Assembly (NCBI GenBank): GCA_938045195.1
Contig: CALINC010000068.1
Coordinates: 14,982 to 78,981 of the forward strand
Direction of reading: 5' to 3'
Length of the DNA stretch: 64,000 nt
DNA from: an uncultured Treponema sp.
GTDB taxonomy: Bacteria > Spirochaetota > Spirochaetia > Treponematales > Treponemataceae
The position numbers and the translations under genes were made by a program. Shown one piece after another: positions 1-8,426 of this stretch (positions within the stretch are counted from its first letter, which is position 1; each line of letters begins with the position of its first letter). Under the pieces are notes generated by a model that saw nothing but the letters and a program-made list of their open reading frames with translations, had not been told where the DNA came from and did not search any database.

Positions 1-1391
1 TCTATCCCTAATTCATGCCGGTATTTGTTCACAGTACGCGTACTTATTTCTATACCCTGTTCTTTCAATAAAGACGCTATTTTAGAATCGGAAATATTTT
101 TTGTTTTTTCTTGTTCTATTATTATGATTTCTTCAATTTGCGAAATTACATAATCTTTGGAAAGCCCTGACGAAACCTCATTTGAAAATAAATCTTTAAT
201 TTCAAAAATTCCCCATTCGCAGCGTATATATTTCCCTCTGACAGCCCTTGAAACCGTAGAAATACTAAACTCGGTAATCTCTGCAATTTCAGCTTGCTTC
301 AACGGCTTTAAATAGCCCTGCTTCATTTTACCACCCTTATTTTTATCAGTTCTACCGGCAAAAAAATTATGTTGAATATGTACGATTGATGTAAGGATTT
401 TTAAAATCGTCCGGTTTCTGTATTCGAGAATATCCATAAACATTGAAGCCCTGCTTAAAAATTCTTTTGCCTTTTTTATATCCTCTTTTGCAAAAACTTG
501 CTTCCCCTGCCCGTCTTTGCCGTTTTTTAGTGCAAGATATTCTGACGAAATTTCTACAGCAGGAACTCCTTCATTATTCATGATAACCTTAAAATCATCA
601 CCTGATCTTTTTATCTCTGCTATCGGAATAATAAAGTTTTTTTCTTCTTTAGGCGAAGAGTATATTCTACCCGGATAAGGATTCAGAGATTTAAACAGCT
701 CAATTATTTCTTCAGCCAAAGAAAAACTGACGGTAATATTTTTATGTGCAAGTTTTTTTATAAAAGTTTTTATATCGGAAATTGAAGACAAAACTTCATA
801 ATGTTCCTTGAGAATTTTGACGGTAACATCATATACTTCCTTATAAATATCAAGTATTTTCCCCGTTTTCGGAGACTCGCAAATGATACCTGCCTGTACT
901 GCAAGCGATTGCTTAAAACCGGAACAGGCACAGCCTATCGGTTCAAGACGGCGGACAATATGTAATGCCTTTTTTATTTCGGTAAAAGTAATTTTGTTTT
1001 GGCTTATTAAATCGGAAAAAAGTTCTTCAATTGAAACAAAGTTAAATCCGTTTTCGTCCAAGTTTTGAATTATAGTTTCTGCGGCATCTAAAATATATCC
1101 GTCGCTTATAATTTCATTTGCTTGTTCGAGTAAATGAGCTTGAAGCGTTTTATAAGAATCGTCTTGAATATTCTCCAAAAAAGATTGAAACTTATCACCC
1201 GCTTCTACGGAAGCAGCACTTATATGCGCTGAACTCTTAAAAATAAGAGCAGGGTTCCGCCTCACTTCTTTTACAATTTCTTCTTCAAGTTCTTCTTGCG
1301 ATAAATTCAAAAAACTTACAGCATCTATCATCTGCTGATTCATTACCAGCTTTTGGGATAATATTTGCTGCTGTCTTTGAGCCAAAATCAT
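1..1391 (-). CDS. rpoN: RNA polymerase sigma-54 factor RpoN (3' end cut by window edge)
   Basis: Sigma-54 directs RNA polymerase to -24/-12 promoters that need an AAA+ activator. I translated this reading frame by hand; it stays open through the left edge, leaving 463 complete codons. The N-terminus is the glutamine-rich activator-interaction region (MILAQRQQQILSQKLVMNQQ, residues 1-20). The middle matches the core-binding region. The C-terminus has a helix-turn-helix (AEIAEITEFSISTVSRAVRG) and ends with an RpoN-box-like STRTVNKYRHELGI, compared with the usual ARRTVAKYRE. Family proteins are about 450-500 residues, so only a few residues should be missing. The start lies 8 bases after the stop of the TldD/PmbA gene, so the two are probably co-transcribed. 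I see no clear Shine-Dalgarno sequence, which would fit translation coupled to the upstream gene. Confidence 0.93.
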   Translation of the reverse strand, partial: MILAQRQQQILSQKLVMNQQMIDAVSFLNLSQEELEEEIVKEVRRNPALIFKSSAHISAASVEAGDKFQSFLENIQDDSYKTLQAHLLEQANEIISDGYILDAAETIIQNLDENGFNFVSIEELFSDLISQNKITFTEIKKALHIVRRLEPIGCACSGFKQSLAVQAGIICESPKTGKILDIYKEVYDVTVKILKEHYEVLSSISDIKTFIKKLAHKNITVSFSLAEEIIELFKSLNPYPGRIYSSPKEEKNFIIPIAEIKRSGDDFKVIMNNEGVPAVEISSEYLALKNGKDGQGKQVFAKEDIKKAKEFLSRASMFMDILEYRNRTILKILTSIVHIQHNFFAGRTDKNKGGKMKQGYLKPLKQAEIAEITEFSISTVSRAVRGKYIRCEWGIFEIKDLFSNEVSSGLSKDYVISQIEEIIIIEQEKTKNISDSKIASLLKEQGIEISTRTVNKYRHELGI

Positions 1392-1399
1392 TTTTTATT

Positions 1400-2734
1400 T
1401 TACAGTGTACAGTTAAAATCTTTTACCAAAATGCCCGGCAATAAACAGCCGCCCGTACTTCTGCCGCCGTAAGTTCCTGTTGAAGCAAAAATATGCCGTT
1501 CTTTTGTAACCGCTAACAAATTAGCACCAAACATATTGTACAAAGATTCGTCCCAACGCATATCGGCAATGGGAGCTATAATGTTTCCGTCTTCTACCCA
1601 AAGACAAGCAAAACGGGTCATTCCCGTAATGCGGGCGGAAGAAGTATCACTCCAGTTTAGATAATTAAAATTTGAAATATAAATACCGGTTCCAAGTTCT
1701 TTTAAAATATCGGCTTCTTCAAGAGAACCCTCGCCTATCACCACAGCCCGCATATTTTCTCCGGAAGGAGCTCCATTCGATTTTACTCCGTATTGATTTT
1801 GAGTGCGTAAACTGACAATTGTGTTTTTAAGTTTGCCTCTTTCTATAATACTAAGTTTTTCGGGAGCCGATTCTCCGTTAGAATTAAATGAAGGCTCAAG
1901 CCCAAGTGAAAAATCTTGAGTTAGATTAAATTGTTCGGAAAATTTTTCTCTTCCCTCGCGGAGTGCCAAGTACGCACTTGCTCCCTGCTGCATATCTCGT
2001 TCACTGAATCCGTTCCATGAAAAAAAGTCTATAACATCGACAAGGGCATCGGCAGCAATAAAAGCCTTGTATTTTCCCGGAGGTAATTTTTTAGCAGGTA
2101 TATTAAGAGCTTTAAGCCCGGAACGCGCCGCTTGAAGTTTTGCCTTATATTCCGCATTCTTCCATTCCGTACCGGAATACAACGATTTTATGCCTCGTCC
2201 GTTTTCAAGCCATACGGAATAGTCTAAATTAAAACTGTCGGTTTGAAACCAGTGGCTTGCACCCGACGAAGTAATAACACCCTCGCAAATTGTCCCTTGA
2301 GAATATATCCCTGTAAAATCCAAATCTTGAGCAGGTTTTAAAACGGCTTCAGGAATTTTATCTTCGGGAAGCAGCTTGCCCGAATGTACCGCTTCGGAAG
2401 TTTCTGCACTTCCGGGAATTGCCTGATATTTATCTTCCGGCAACAGGAGAATAATTTCACGCGCTGCCTGCAAGGCTTCTTCAGCCTTTTTTTTATCTTC
2501 GTCCATATTCATTTTAATACCTAAGCCGAAATTATATGTGCGGTTTTTTTTCCAAAAGGTAAAATTAAAATACCCCTGTTCGACGTTTCCGTTTTGCCTT
2601 ACTTTTGCCTTATTAAAACGCATAAAATAAGACTTTTCGGCAGAAAACGAAATTGAAATTTTTTCATCATCGAGCATTTCCGACAAAACAAAATCCGCAA
2701 TAGATTTAAAATAGTCCTTAAAATTCATATTCAT
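1400..2734 (-). CDS. TldD/PmbA family protein (metallopeptidase-like)
   Basis: Resembles the TldD/PmbA family, whose best-known members form a TldD-TldE protease that processes microcin B17 and CcdA in the cytoplasm. The 444-residue length is usual. The C-terminal third is typical: a G-rich strand-forming region (GTGIYISNFNYLNWSD, ARITGMTRFACLWVEDG) and a conserved-looking tail GTYGGRSTGGCLLPG. I do not see a clean HExxxH zinc site, so this may be the TldE/PmbA-like partner. The start is preceded by GAGGAG at 9 bases and by a good promoter at 2791-2819. Stand-alone TldE-type proteins are common in spirochaetes; the substrate is unknown. It leads directly into rpoN. Confidence 0.8.
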   Translation of the reverse strand: MNMNFKDYFKSIADFVLSEMLDDEKISISFSAEKSYFMRFNKAKVRQNGNVEQGYFNFTFWKKNRTYNFGLGIKMNMDEDKKKAEEALQAAREIILLLPEDKYQAIPGSAETSEAVHSGKLLPEDKIPEAVLKPAQDLDFTGIYSQGTICEGVITSSGASHWFQTDSFNLDYSVWLENGRGIKSLYSGTEWKNAEYKAKLQAARSGLKALNIPAKKLPPGKYKAFIAADALVDVIDFFSWNGFSERDMQQGASAYLALREGREKFSEQFNLTQDFSLGLEPSFNSNGESAPEKLSIIERGKLKNTIVSLRTQNQYGVKSNGAPSGENMRAVVIGEGSLEEADILKELGTGIYISNFNYLNWSDTSSARITGMTRFACLWVEDGNIIAPIADMRWDESLYNMFGANLLAVTKERHIFASTGTYGGRSTGGCLLPGILVKDFNCTL

Positions 2735-2790
2735 ATTTATTTTCTCCTCAAATTACGATAGACCGTTTGTATTTTAAACATATTAAATTC

Positions 2791-2819
2791 AGTATATCTT
2801 ATAATTAAAGAAAAAGCAA
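2791..2819 (-). promoter_or_regulatory. Sigma-70-type promoter for the tldD-rpoN unit
   Basis: On the minus strand, TTGCTT (2819-2814), a 17-base spacer and TATACT (2796-2791). The -10 box ends 57 bases before the ATG at 2734. The match to consensus is 4/6 and 5/6 with ideal spacing. Prediction only. Confidence 0.55.
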
Positions 2820-2870
2820 GGTTCAAACCCCTTGAAGAATTACTGAGAAACCTATAAAATACTTTTATAT

Positions 2871-3193
2871 TATAGGAGATGGGATAAACAGCTCGGCACA
2901 AATCGTGCCTCGCTGTTTATCCGCCGAGTTTGCCTCATCGGCAAACATCGCATATTGTATGCAGTTTTGCAAATGCAAAACTGCGTGAAAAAATATTTTT
3001 CGGGATTTTCAAATCCCTGCAAAATATTTTTATAGGAGAAGAGCTAAACAGCTCGGCACAAATGGTGCCTCGCTGTTTATCCGCCGAGTTTGCCTCATCG
3101 GCAAACATCGCATATTATATGTGCTTTTTCACTTCGTTGCAAAAGCACTGAAAAAATATTTTTCGGGATTTTCAAATCCCTGCAAAATATTTT
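2871..3193 (+). repeat. Two tandem copies of a 160-bp hairpin-rich unit, each ending in a ribosome-binding-site-like sequence
   Basis: Unit 1 spans 2871-3030 and unit 2 spans 3031-3193 (3 bases longer). Each unit starts with TATAGGAG and contains four inverted repeats: AAACAGC..GGCAC/GTGCC..GCTGTTT; GTTTGCC/GGCAAAC; a variable stem; and GGGATTT/AAATCCC. Each is followed by AAAATATTTT. The third stem differs completely in sequence between units (GCAGTTTTGC/GCAAAACTGC at 2961-2984, GTGCTTTT/AAAAGCAC at 3121-3148) yet stays paired in both. A third TATAGGAG at 3194 provides the real Shine-Dalgarno of the lipoprotein gene, so the leader and its binding site look duplicated. A weak upstream promoter (TTGAAG, 15 bases, TATAAA at 2832-2858) could transcribe it. 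A reading frame through the repeats (2930-3151) is only a by-product. Confidence 0.85.
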
Positions 3194-3206
3194 TATAGGA
3201 GGTATG

Positions 3207-3890
3207 ATGAAAAAATTGATAATGTTGCTGATTTTTGTTTTATTTTTTACGGGCTGCAAAACCTTGCCGTTAAAGGGTATATATACAAAAAATATCGCAC
3301 AAAACAAGGAAATAAAAACACTTGAATCCGGTTTTGATATATCATATTCCATAGATTTTAATATGGCACAAAAAACTAAAGATGATTATGTTTCATTTAC
3401 ACTTATAAATACGGTTCACAAATATAGGCTCGATTTTTATGCAAATAACGAAATAAAAAAGATAATTTCAGATTTTATAGCAATAAATGAACAGGCTGTA
3501 AAAAGCGGATATAAGGACGGCACAGAAATAATCGGAATATCATTATTATATTGCTATGTTTTTCAAGACATTGAAAGCAATGATAATGCAACAAGGTTAG
3601 ACGCAGCTCTAGAAGGCAAGAATGCCGTTCAATTCGGATTTTTAGTTAAAAATAAAATACCTTATTTAGTTTTAAAAAAATTCCATGTAAAAAAAATATA
3701 CGGTAAACAGGAAATCAATGACAATATAGAAAGTATTGCATTTTACTATGATGATATAAAAAAATTATATGATTTTATGAATGATGCGGATTCCATCGAA
3801 AATATACGCTTGGAAAAAATATCCGAAGCATTAGAAACGGAAGAGGTACCCGCTCCGCCCGAACCTGCACCGCAGCCGATTAACCCTTAA
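3207..3890 (+). CDS. Small lipoprotein of unknown function
   Basis: A 227-residue exported lipoprotein. The signal peptide MKKLIMLLIFVLFFTGC ends in a spirochaete-type lipobox (FTGC), so Cys17 would be lipidated. The body is mixed alpha/beta, rich in charged and aromatic residues, with no recognised domain; the tail is proline-rich (EEVPAPPEPAPQPINP). I chose the ATG at 3207 because AGGAGG lies 4 bases upstream at 3197-3202. The frame is open back to 3090 but that stretch is repeat DNA; the ATG at 3204 is too close to the binding site. It ends 13 bases before dnaB, so the two may share a transcript. The long structured leader (2871-3193) suggests post-transcriptional control. Function unknown. 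Confidence 0.85.
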   Translation: MKKLIMLLIFVLFFTGCKTLPLKGIYTKNIAQNKEIKTLESGFDISYSIDFNMAQKTKDDYVSFTLINTVHKYRLDFYANNEIKKIISDFIAINEQAVKSGYKDGTEIIGISLLYCYVFQDIESNDNATRLDAALEGKNAVQFGFLVKNKIPYLVLKKFHVKKIYGKQEINDNIESIAFYYDDIKKLYDFMNDADSIENIRLEKISEALETEEVPAPPEPAPQPINP

Positions 3891-3903
3891 TCAAAAACTA
3901 TAT

Positions 3904-5253
3904 ATGTCAGACGATACTAACAGAAAAAGTTTAAAGAATAAAATTCCTCCCAATAATATGGAAGCCGAAAGAGCGGTTCTGGGTGCCGTACTGCTAGATC
4001 CGGATACATTCGGAGATGTACGCCCCATTTTGGGAGCTGAATCTTTTTATTCTCTTCAGCATCAAAAAATATATAAGGCTATTGCAGACCTAGATGCACG
4101 CGGACAAAAATCCGATATACTCATTTTAACCGATGCTCTGCGTTCGGCAAATGAATTGGATTCGGTAGGAGGAGCCGGATATATTGCCTCTCTTACCGAC
4201 GCAGTACCCAGTTCAGCCAATGTGAGTTTTTATGCAAAAATTGTATTGGAAGCCTCTATCCGCAGGAATCTGCTGCGGGTTTCAAATAAAATTTCTACGG
4301 ATATTTTCGATGAAAGTATTCCAAGCCGTACCGTTTTGGAAGAAGCCCAAAAAAATATATTTGAGTTGACGGATGCAGGAAATTCAGCCACCTTTAAATC
4401 GCTTGCAGAAGTTATCATGCCTGCAATTGATATTCTTGAAAAAATCCACAAGAACAGGGGGGCATACACAGGGATTCCATCCGGTTTGGAAAATTTAGAC
4501 AGTCTTACATACGGTTTTCAAAATTCGGAATTTATAATTATAGGAGCAAGACCATCTGTAGGAAAAACGGCTCTTGCCCTAACAATGGCTGCTCATATTG
4601 CAATAGACAAAAAAATACCTACCGCTTTTTTTTCGTTGGAAATGTCCGATATGCAGTTGGTACAGCGTTTAATTGCGGCGCGGGCAAAAATAAATTCAAA
4701 TAAAATGCGTTCTGCAAATCTAAGCCCAATAGATTTTACAAAAATCGCCGAAACCTGCGGCAATCTATATGAATCTCCTTTTTATTTGGTTGATATGCCT
4801 AATATGAAGCTCTTGGATCTGAGGGCGATGGCGCGCCGTCTTTGCAGCCCGCCTTATAATGTTAAAATAATTTTTATAGATTATTTGACGCTTATTACCG
4901 GCGAAAATGCGCTTATTCCACGTCACGAACAAATAGCCGAAATTTCCCGCTCGCTTAAAAGTTTGGCGCGAGAACTTAATATCCCCGTAGTAGCACTCTC
5001 GCAATTAACGCGTGATGCGGAAGGGAAAAAACCGGGACTTGCCGACATACGGGAATCAGGCTCCTTAGAACAAGATGCCGATGTCGTAATGTTTTTGCAT
5101 AGAGAACGGCAGGAAACATCCGATGATTCAGGCAAAACAATTCCAACCGAACTTATTTTAGCAAAACAGCGAAACGGTCCAACCGGAACCGTCCAATTAG
5201 TATTTTTACCGCAATATACTACATTTTCGGTTGCAGCAAAACATGATAGCTAA
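3904..5253 (+). CDS. dnaB: Replicative DNA helicase DnaB
   Basis: Hexameric 5'-3' helicase that unwinds DNA at the replication fork and recruits primase. At 449 residues it has normal length. The N-terminal DnaB domain spans about residues 15-120 (NNMEAERAVLGAVLLD), followed by a linker helix. The RecA-like motor holds Walker A GARPSVGKT (about 214-222), Walker B IIFIDYLTLI (about 322-331), the ALSQLTR motif (about 364) and DIRESGSLEQDADVV (about 380-394), with KQRNGPTG near 425 as the arginine-finger region. I see no intein and no frameshift. It follows the lipoprotein gene by 13 bases without a good Shine-Dalgarno sequence, so translational coupling is possible. Confidence 0.97.
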   Translation: MSDDTNRKSLKNKIPPNNMEAERAVLGAVLLDPDTFGDVRPILGAESFYSLQHQKIYKAIADLDARGQKSDILILTDALRSANELDSVGGAGYIASLTDAVPSSANVSFYAKIVLEASIRRNLLRVSNKISTDIFDESIPSRTVLEEAQKNIFELTDAGNSATFKSLAEVIMPAIDILEKIHKNRGAYTGIPSGLENLDSLTYGFQNSEFIIIGARPSVGKTALALTMAAHIAIDKKIPTAFFSLEMSDMQLVQRLIAARAKINSNKMRSANLSPIDFTKIAETCGNLYESPFYLVDMPNMKLLDLRAMARRLCSPPYNVKIIFIDYLTLITGENALIPRHEQIAEISRSLKSLARELNIPVVALSQLTRDAEGKKPGLADIRESGSLEQDADVVMFLHRERQETSDDSGKTIPTELILAKQRNGPTGTVQLVFLPQYTTFSVAAKHDS

Positions 5254-5309
5254 AATACCGGTTTTATATTTTTCGGTTTTGTGATACAATATTATAAGGA
5301 GTTGCCTTT

Positions 5310-6344
5310 ATGAACAAAAAATTTAAATCTTTTTTGCAGCGAAAAAATATACATTTTTCTGCAAAACTATATTTTATTGACGCAATGAGTGCCATGGCAA
5401 TGGGCCTTTTTTCTTCGCTTTTAATAGGAACTATTTTAAACAGTATCGGGCTTAAATTTCATATTAAATTTTTAAGTGAAATTGTTTGGCCTATTTGCAG
5501 AGATATGACGGGCGCAGCAATCGGTATTGCAATTGCCCATGCACTTAAAGCGCATACTTTTGTGCTGTTTTCAGCGGCAATAGTCGGCTTTGCGGGAAAT
5601 AAATTCGGAGGACCGGTAGGTGCTTTTATTGCAACGCTTATATCAACGGAGCTTGGCAAAGCCGTTTCCAGAGAAACAAAAATAGATTTAATTATAACGC
5701 CCGCCGTTACAATCCTTTCGGGTATTTTTATAGCGGTTCTCGTAGGACCGGGTATGTCTTCCATTATGAATAAACTTGGCTCTTTGATAATGCATGCAAC
5801 GGAATTACAGCCTTTTTGGATGGGCGTATCAGTTTCAGTTTTGGTCGGCATTATTTTAACGCTTCCCATAAGCAGTGCTGCGATATGTATGATGCTCTCT
5901 CTGGCGGGGCTGGCAGGAGGAGCTGCCACAGTAGGCTGCTGCGCACAGATGATAGGGTTTGCCGTTATGAGTTATAAAGATAATGGTTTGGGCGGTTCCT
6001 TTGCTGTCGGCATAGGAACAAGTATGCTGCAAATGCCTAATATCATAAAAAATCCGATTATATGGCTTCCGCCCACGCTTACGGCAGCAATATTGGGACC
6101 TGTTTCAACGATGATATTTAAACTCGAAAATATTCCGCTCGGTTCCGGTATGGGTACTTGCGGTTTAGTAGGGCAAATCGGAACCCTTACTGCCATGGAA
6201 CAAGCAGGCAGAACAGGAGTAAATGTTTACCTTTCGATTTTTATTTTGCACTTTATTGCTCCGGCAATCTTAACTCTTTTCTTTACATGGTGTTTACGCA
6301 AAATACACCGGATAAAAGCCGGGGATTTAAAACTGAATATATAG
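5310..6344 (+). CDS. PTS-IIC-type membrane protein (PTS_EIIC_2-like)
   Basis: A 344-residue, very hydrophobic protein with about nine to ten predicted membrane segments. Motifs such as GLFSSLLIGTILNSIG, VGFAGNKFGGPVGAF and IPLGSGMGTCGLVGQIGT resemble the stand-alone EIIC-like family (Pfam PTS_EIIC_2). Members lack the EIIA and EIIB phosphotransfer domains and their substrates are mostly unknown; I see no EIIA or EIIB neighbour. The start has AAGGAG at 8 bases. A weak -10 (TACAAT at 5285-5290) lies in the 56-base gap after dnaB, so it may be transcribed alone or from the dnaB unit. Membrane location is clear; transport role is inferred. Confidence 0.75.
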   Translation: MNKKFKSFLQRKNIHFSAKLYFIDAMSAMAMGLFSSLLIGTILNSIGLKFHIKFLSEIVWPICRDMTGAAIGIAIAHALKAHTFVLFSAAIVGFAGNKFGGPVGAFIATLISTELGKAVSRETKIDLIITPAVTILSGIFIAVLVGPGMSSIMNKLGSLIMHATELQPFWMGVSVSVLVGIILTLPISSAAICMMLSLAGLAGGAATVGCCAQMIGFAVMSYKDNGLGGSFAVGIGTSMLQMPNIIKNPIIWLPPTLTAAILGPVSTMIFKLENIPLGSGMGTCGLVGQIGTLTAMEQAGRTGVNVYLSIFILHFIAPAILTLFFTWCLRKIHRIKAGDLKLNI

Positions 6345-6353
6345 CTGACAGCG

Positions 6354-6395
6354 AACCCTAGCGGGTTCCCCCTAGCGGACACCCTAACGGGTTAC
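6354..6395 (+). repeat. Three imperfect copies of CCCTAGCGG with small hairpins
   Basis: Units at 6356-6369, 6370-6381 and 6382-6395. The first and third form short stems (AACCC-TAGC-GGGTT at 6354-6367 and ACCC-TAAC-GGGT at 6381-6392). The block fills the gap between the permease stop and the next promoter and may act as a weak transcription boundary. There is no U-run, so it is not a classical terminator. Confidence 0.5.
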
Positions 6396-6398
6396 ACT

Positions 6399-6427
6399 TT
6401 GCATTTTTATCGATAATATGATATAAT
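6399..6427 (+). promoter_or_regulatory. Sigma-70-type promoter for the TPR gene at 6450
   Basis: TTGCAT (6399-6404), a 17-base spacer and a perfect TATAAT (6422-6427). The -10 is 22 bases before the TTG start codon, and AGGAGG at 6439-6444 lies in the short leader. A strong prediction. Confidence 0.7.
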
Positions 6428-6449
6428 CTGTATACTACAGGAGGCTATT

Positions 6450-8426
6450 TTGAAAAAACTTATTGCAATTTTTTATATAGGCGTATATTTTTCAATTTCT
6501 CTATTTTCAAATTCTACAGAATTATACCGAAAAGGGCTTGAATTTCAAAACTCGGAAGATTGGTATTCTGCAATAGAAACATATAAATCGGCTCTCAAAG
6601 AAAACCCTTCATATAACGAAGTGTACAGGGGTTTAGCAGAGTGCTTTTATGCGCTGAATGAATATGATGAAGCACTTTCCTCCGTAGAAACTGCAATACG
6701 ATATAAAAAAGATGATGCCGATTTACAGAATTTGCACGGATTTATTTTGATAGGTCTAGGACAAATTGAAACGGCAAAACAGATATTTAATTCCGTATTA
6801 CAAAAATTTCCCAATAATCCAGAAGCCCGATTCGGCTTGGCAGAAATAGAAGTCTTTCAAGGAAAACTCTATGCGGCTTCAGCACTGTATAAGGAAGCCT
6901 TGAACAGGCAGGGAGAAAACCGCAAAGCACTCCTTTCGCTTGCACTTGTCAGTTTTGAAGCAGGAAACAAAAAACTTGCAGAAGATTATATAAAAAAAGC
7001 CTTAGAATTTCACGGGGATAATCCGCAGGTTCATTATTTTGCGGCATATTTAAAAGCTCTTTCCGGCGACAGCGAAACTGCGGAAGGCAGATTAAACGCT
7101 GCAATCAAATTAAAAAACAATTATGATGAGGCGTATGCACTTTTAGCATCCATTCTATATTACCAAAAACGCTATGAAGAAAGCATTCAAATTTCAGATA
7201 TGCGTATTTCGCAAAAAAGAAAGAGAGCCGACGCATGGTATTTAAAAACATTAAGTCTTTTAAAATTACATAAAACCGATGAAGCTATGACGGCAGCAAA
7301 GGTCGGTCTTTCAACGGAACCGTCCAACGAAATTATGAGGATGTTACTTGAAGAAACGGCGATAAAATATCTAAACTTTGAAGATTCTTTTAGAAAAAAA
7401 CTTTCGGAATATCATGCCGAAAGAGGTGTCGGCTTTGCAAAAAGAAATATGAGCGATCAAGCCTTATACGAATACAGGCGGGCACTGAAAGTTTATCCCT
7501 ATGATGTTGAAAGCCGTGAAGCCTATGCACAAATTCTTTTAAGGCTGGGATATCCCGAACACTACCTTGAACAAATGCTTTTTATTCAAACTATCGTAAA
7601 AAGCAATAAACGCGTCAATGATGCCGTAGAGGCATACGGGAAACATTTATTAAGTTCGTTACAAAATAAATGGAAAATAGATCCGCTTTATATGGATAAA
7701 GCTCATATTTCAATCGGTCTTTTTTATGAGGCGGACAGTACAAATGTTTTACATCCCGAAGCCGAGCAAATTACGCAGATAATGGCGGCAGATATTTTTT
7801 CCCATAATCCACGGTTAAAAATTACATCTCATTCCGAACAGCCTGCGCAATATGCCGAAGCCTTTAAGACTTCCCGCGAAGCGGGGGATGATTATTTTGG
7901 TATTATAAAATTAAACGAAAACGAAAGAGATATTCAACTTATATTGGAATTATATGTATCCCGTACCGGCTCTAAAGCTCAAACTTTTACCGTGTACCGG
8001 TCGGGCAATGACAGATATTCAAATGCAGTACGCAGTTTAACAAAACTTGTGTCGGCTTCTATGCCTGTCATCGGTAAGGTTATAAACCGCTATCAAAATG
8101 AAGCCGTAATAGATATAGGAAAACAAGACGCAGACTTAAAAGACGTACAAATTGCGGTTATAAAAAAAGGAAGCCTTACCATTCATAAAGACGGAATAAG
8201 TATAGACTATCCCGCTGCCGATTTACTTGGATATTTTGAGCCGGTAAAATCGGAAGAAGACTTAACCGAAGGTATTCTAAAAAGGAACGGCTATTACGAC
8301 AGAATGAATGCAGGAGATTCGGTAATTTTAATTGCAAAAGATGAAGCCGAAAAAACAGCCGAAGACTATACGAATTTTAGTCAAAAAAGTTCTCTGCTGC
8401 TTTCTTTATTGAGAAGAATTCGCTAA
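6450..8426 (+). CDS. Exported tetratricopeptide-repeat protein
   Basis: A 658-residue protein with a signal peptide (about residues 1-20, MKKLIAIFYIGVYFSISLFS) and at least nine TPR-like helical pairs between about residues 22 and 380 (for example YRKGLEFQNSEDWYSAIETY, and the YRGLAECFYALNEYDEALS repeat). TPR arrays are protein-binding scaffolds. The last 280 residues are non-TPR and beta-rich (PLYMDKAHISIGLFYEADST, NRYQNEAVIDIGKQDADLK) and look like a separate periplasmic or envelope domain. The start codon is TTG, chosen because AGGAGG sits 5 bases upstream and a perfect -10 lies just before. Its 3' end overlaps the convergent gene 8406-9392 by 21 bases. Specific function unknown. Confidence 0.85.
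   Translation: MKKLIAIFYIGVYFSISLFSNSTELYRKGLEFQNSEDWYSAIETYKSALKENPSYNEVYRGLAECFYALNEYDEALSSVETAIRYKKDDADLQNLHGFILIGLGQIETAKQIFNSVLQKFPNNPEARFGLAEIEVFQGKLYAASALYKEALNRQGENRKALLSLALVSFEAGNKKLAEDYIKKALEFHGDNPQVHYFAAYLKALSGDSETAEGRLNAAIKLKNNYDEAYALLASILYYQKRYEESIQISDMRISQKRKRADAWYLKTLSLLKLHKTDEAMTAAKVGLSTEPSNEIMRMLLEETAIKYLNFEDSFRKKLSEYHAERGVGFAKRNMSDQALYEYRRALKVYPYDVESREAYAQILLRLGYPEHYLEQMLFIQTIVKSNKRVNDAVEAYGKHLLSSLQNKWKIDPLYMDKAHISIGLFYEADSTNVLHPEAEQITQIMAADIFSHNPRLKITSHSEQPAQYAEAFKTSREAGDDYFGIIKLNENERDIQLILELYVSRTGSKAQTFTVYRSGNDRYSNAVRSLTKLVSASMPVIGKVINRYQNEAVIDIGKQDADLKDVQIAVIKKGSLTIHKDGISIDYPAADLLGYFEPVKSEEDLTEGILKRNGYYDRMNAGDSVILIAKDEAEKTAEDYTNFSQKSSLLLSLLRRIR

Noticed and set aside
2930..3151. 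Open reading frame through the tandem repeats upstream of the lipoprotein
   Set aside because: It consists of duplicated repeat DNA with palindromes and has no ribosome-binding site or protein-like composition.
2871..3193. CRISPR array
   Set aside because: Only two long units, repeats much longer than CRISPR repeats, no spacers and no cas genes.
3090..3206. Upstream extension of the lipoprotein reading frame
   Set aside because: It lies in repeat DNA and would place the signal peptide in the middle of the protein; the ATG at 3207 has AGGAGG.
5459..5929. 156-codon frame antisense to the permease
   Set aside because: Shadow of the codon bias of the PTS-IIC-like gene.
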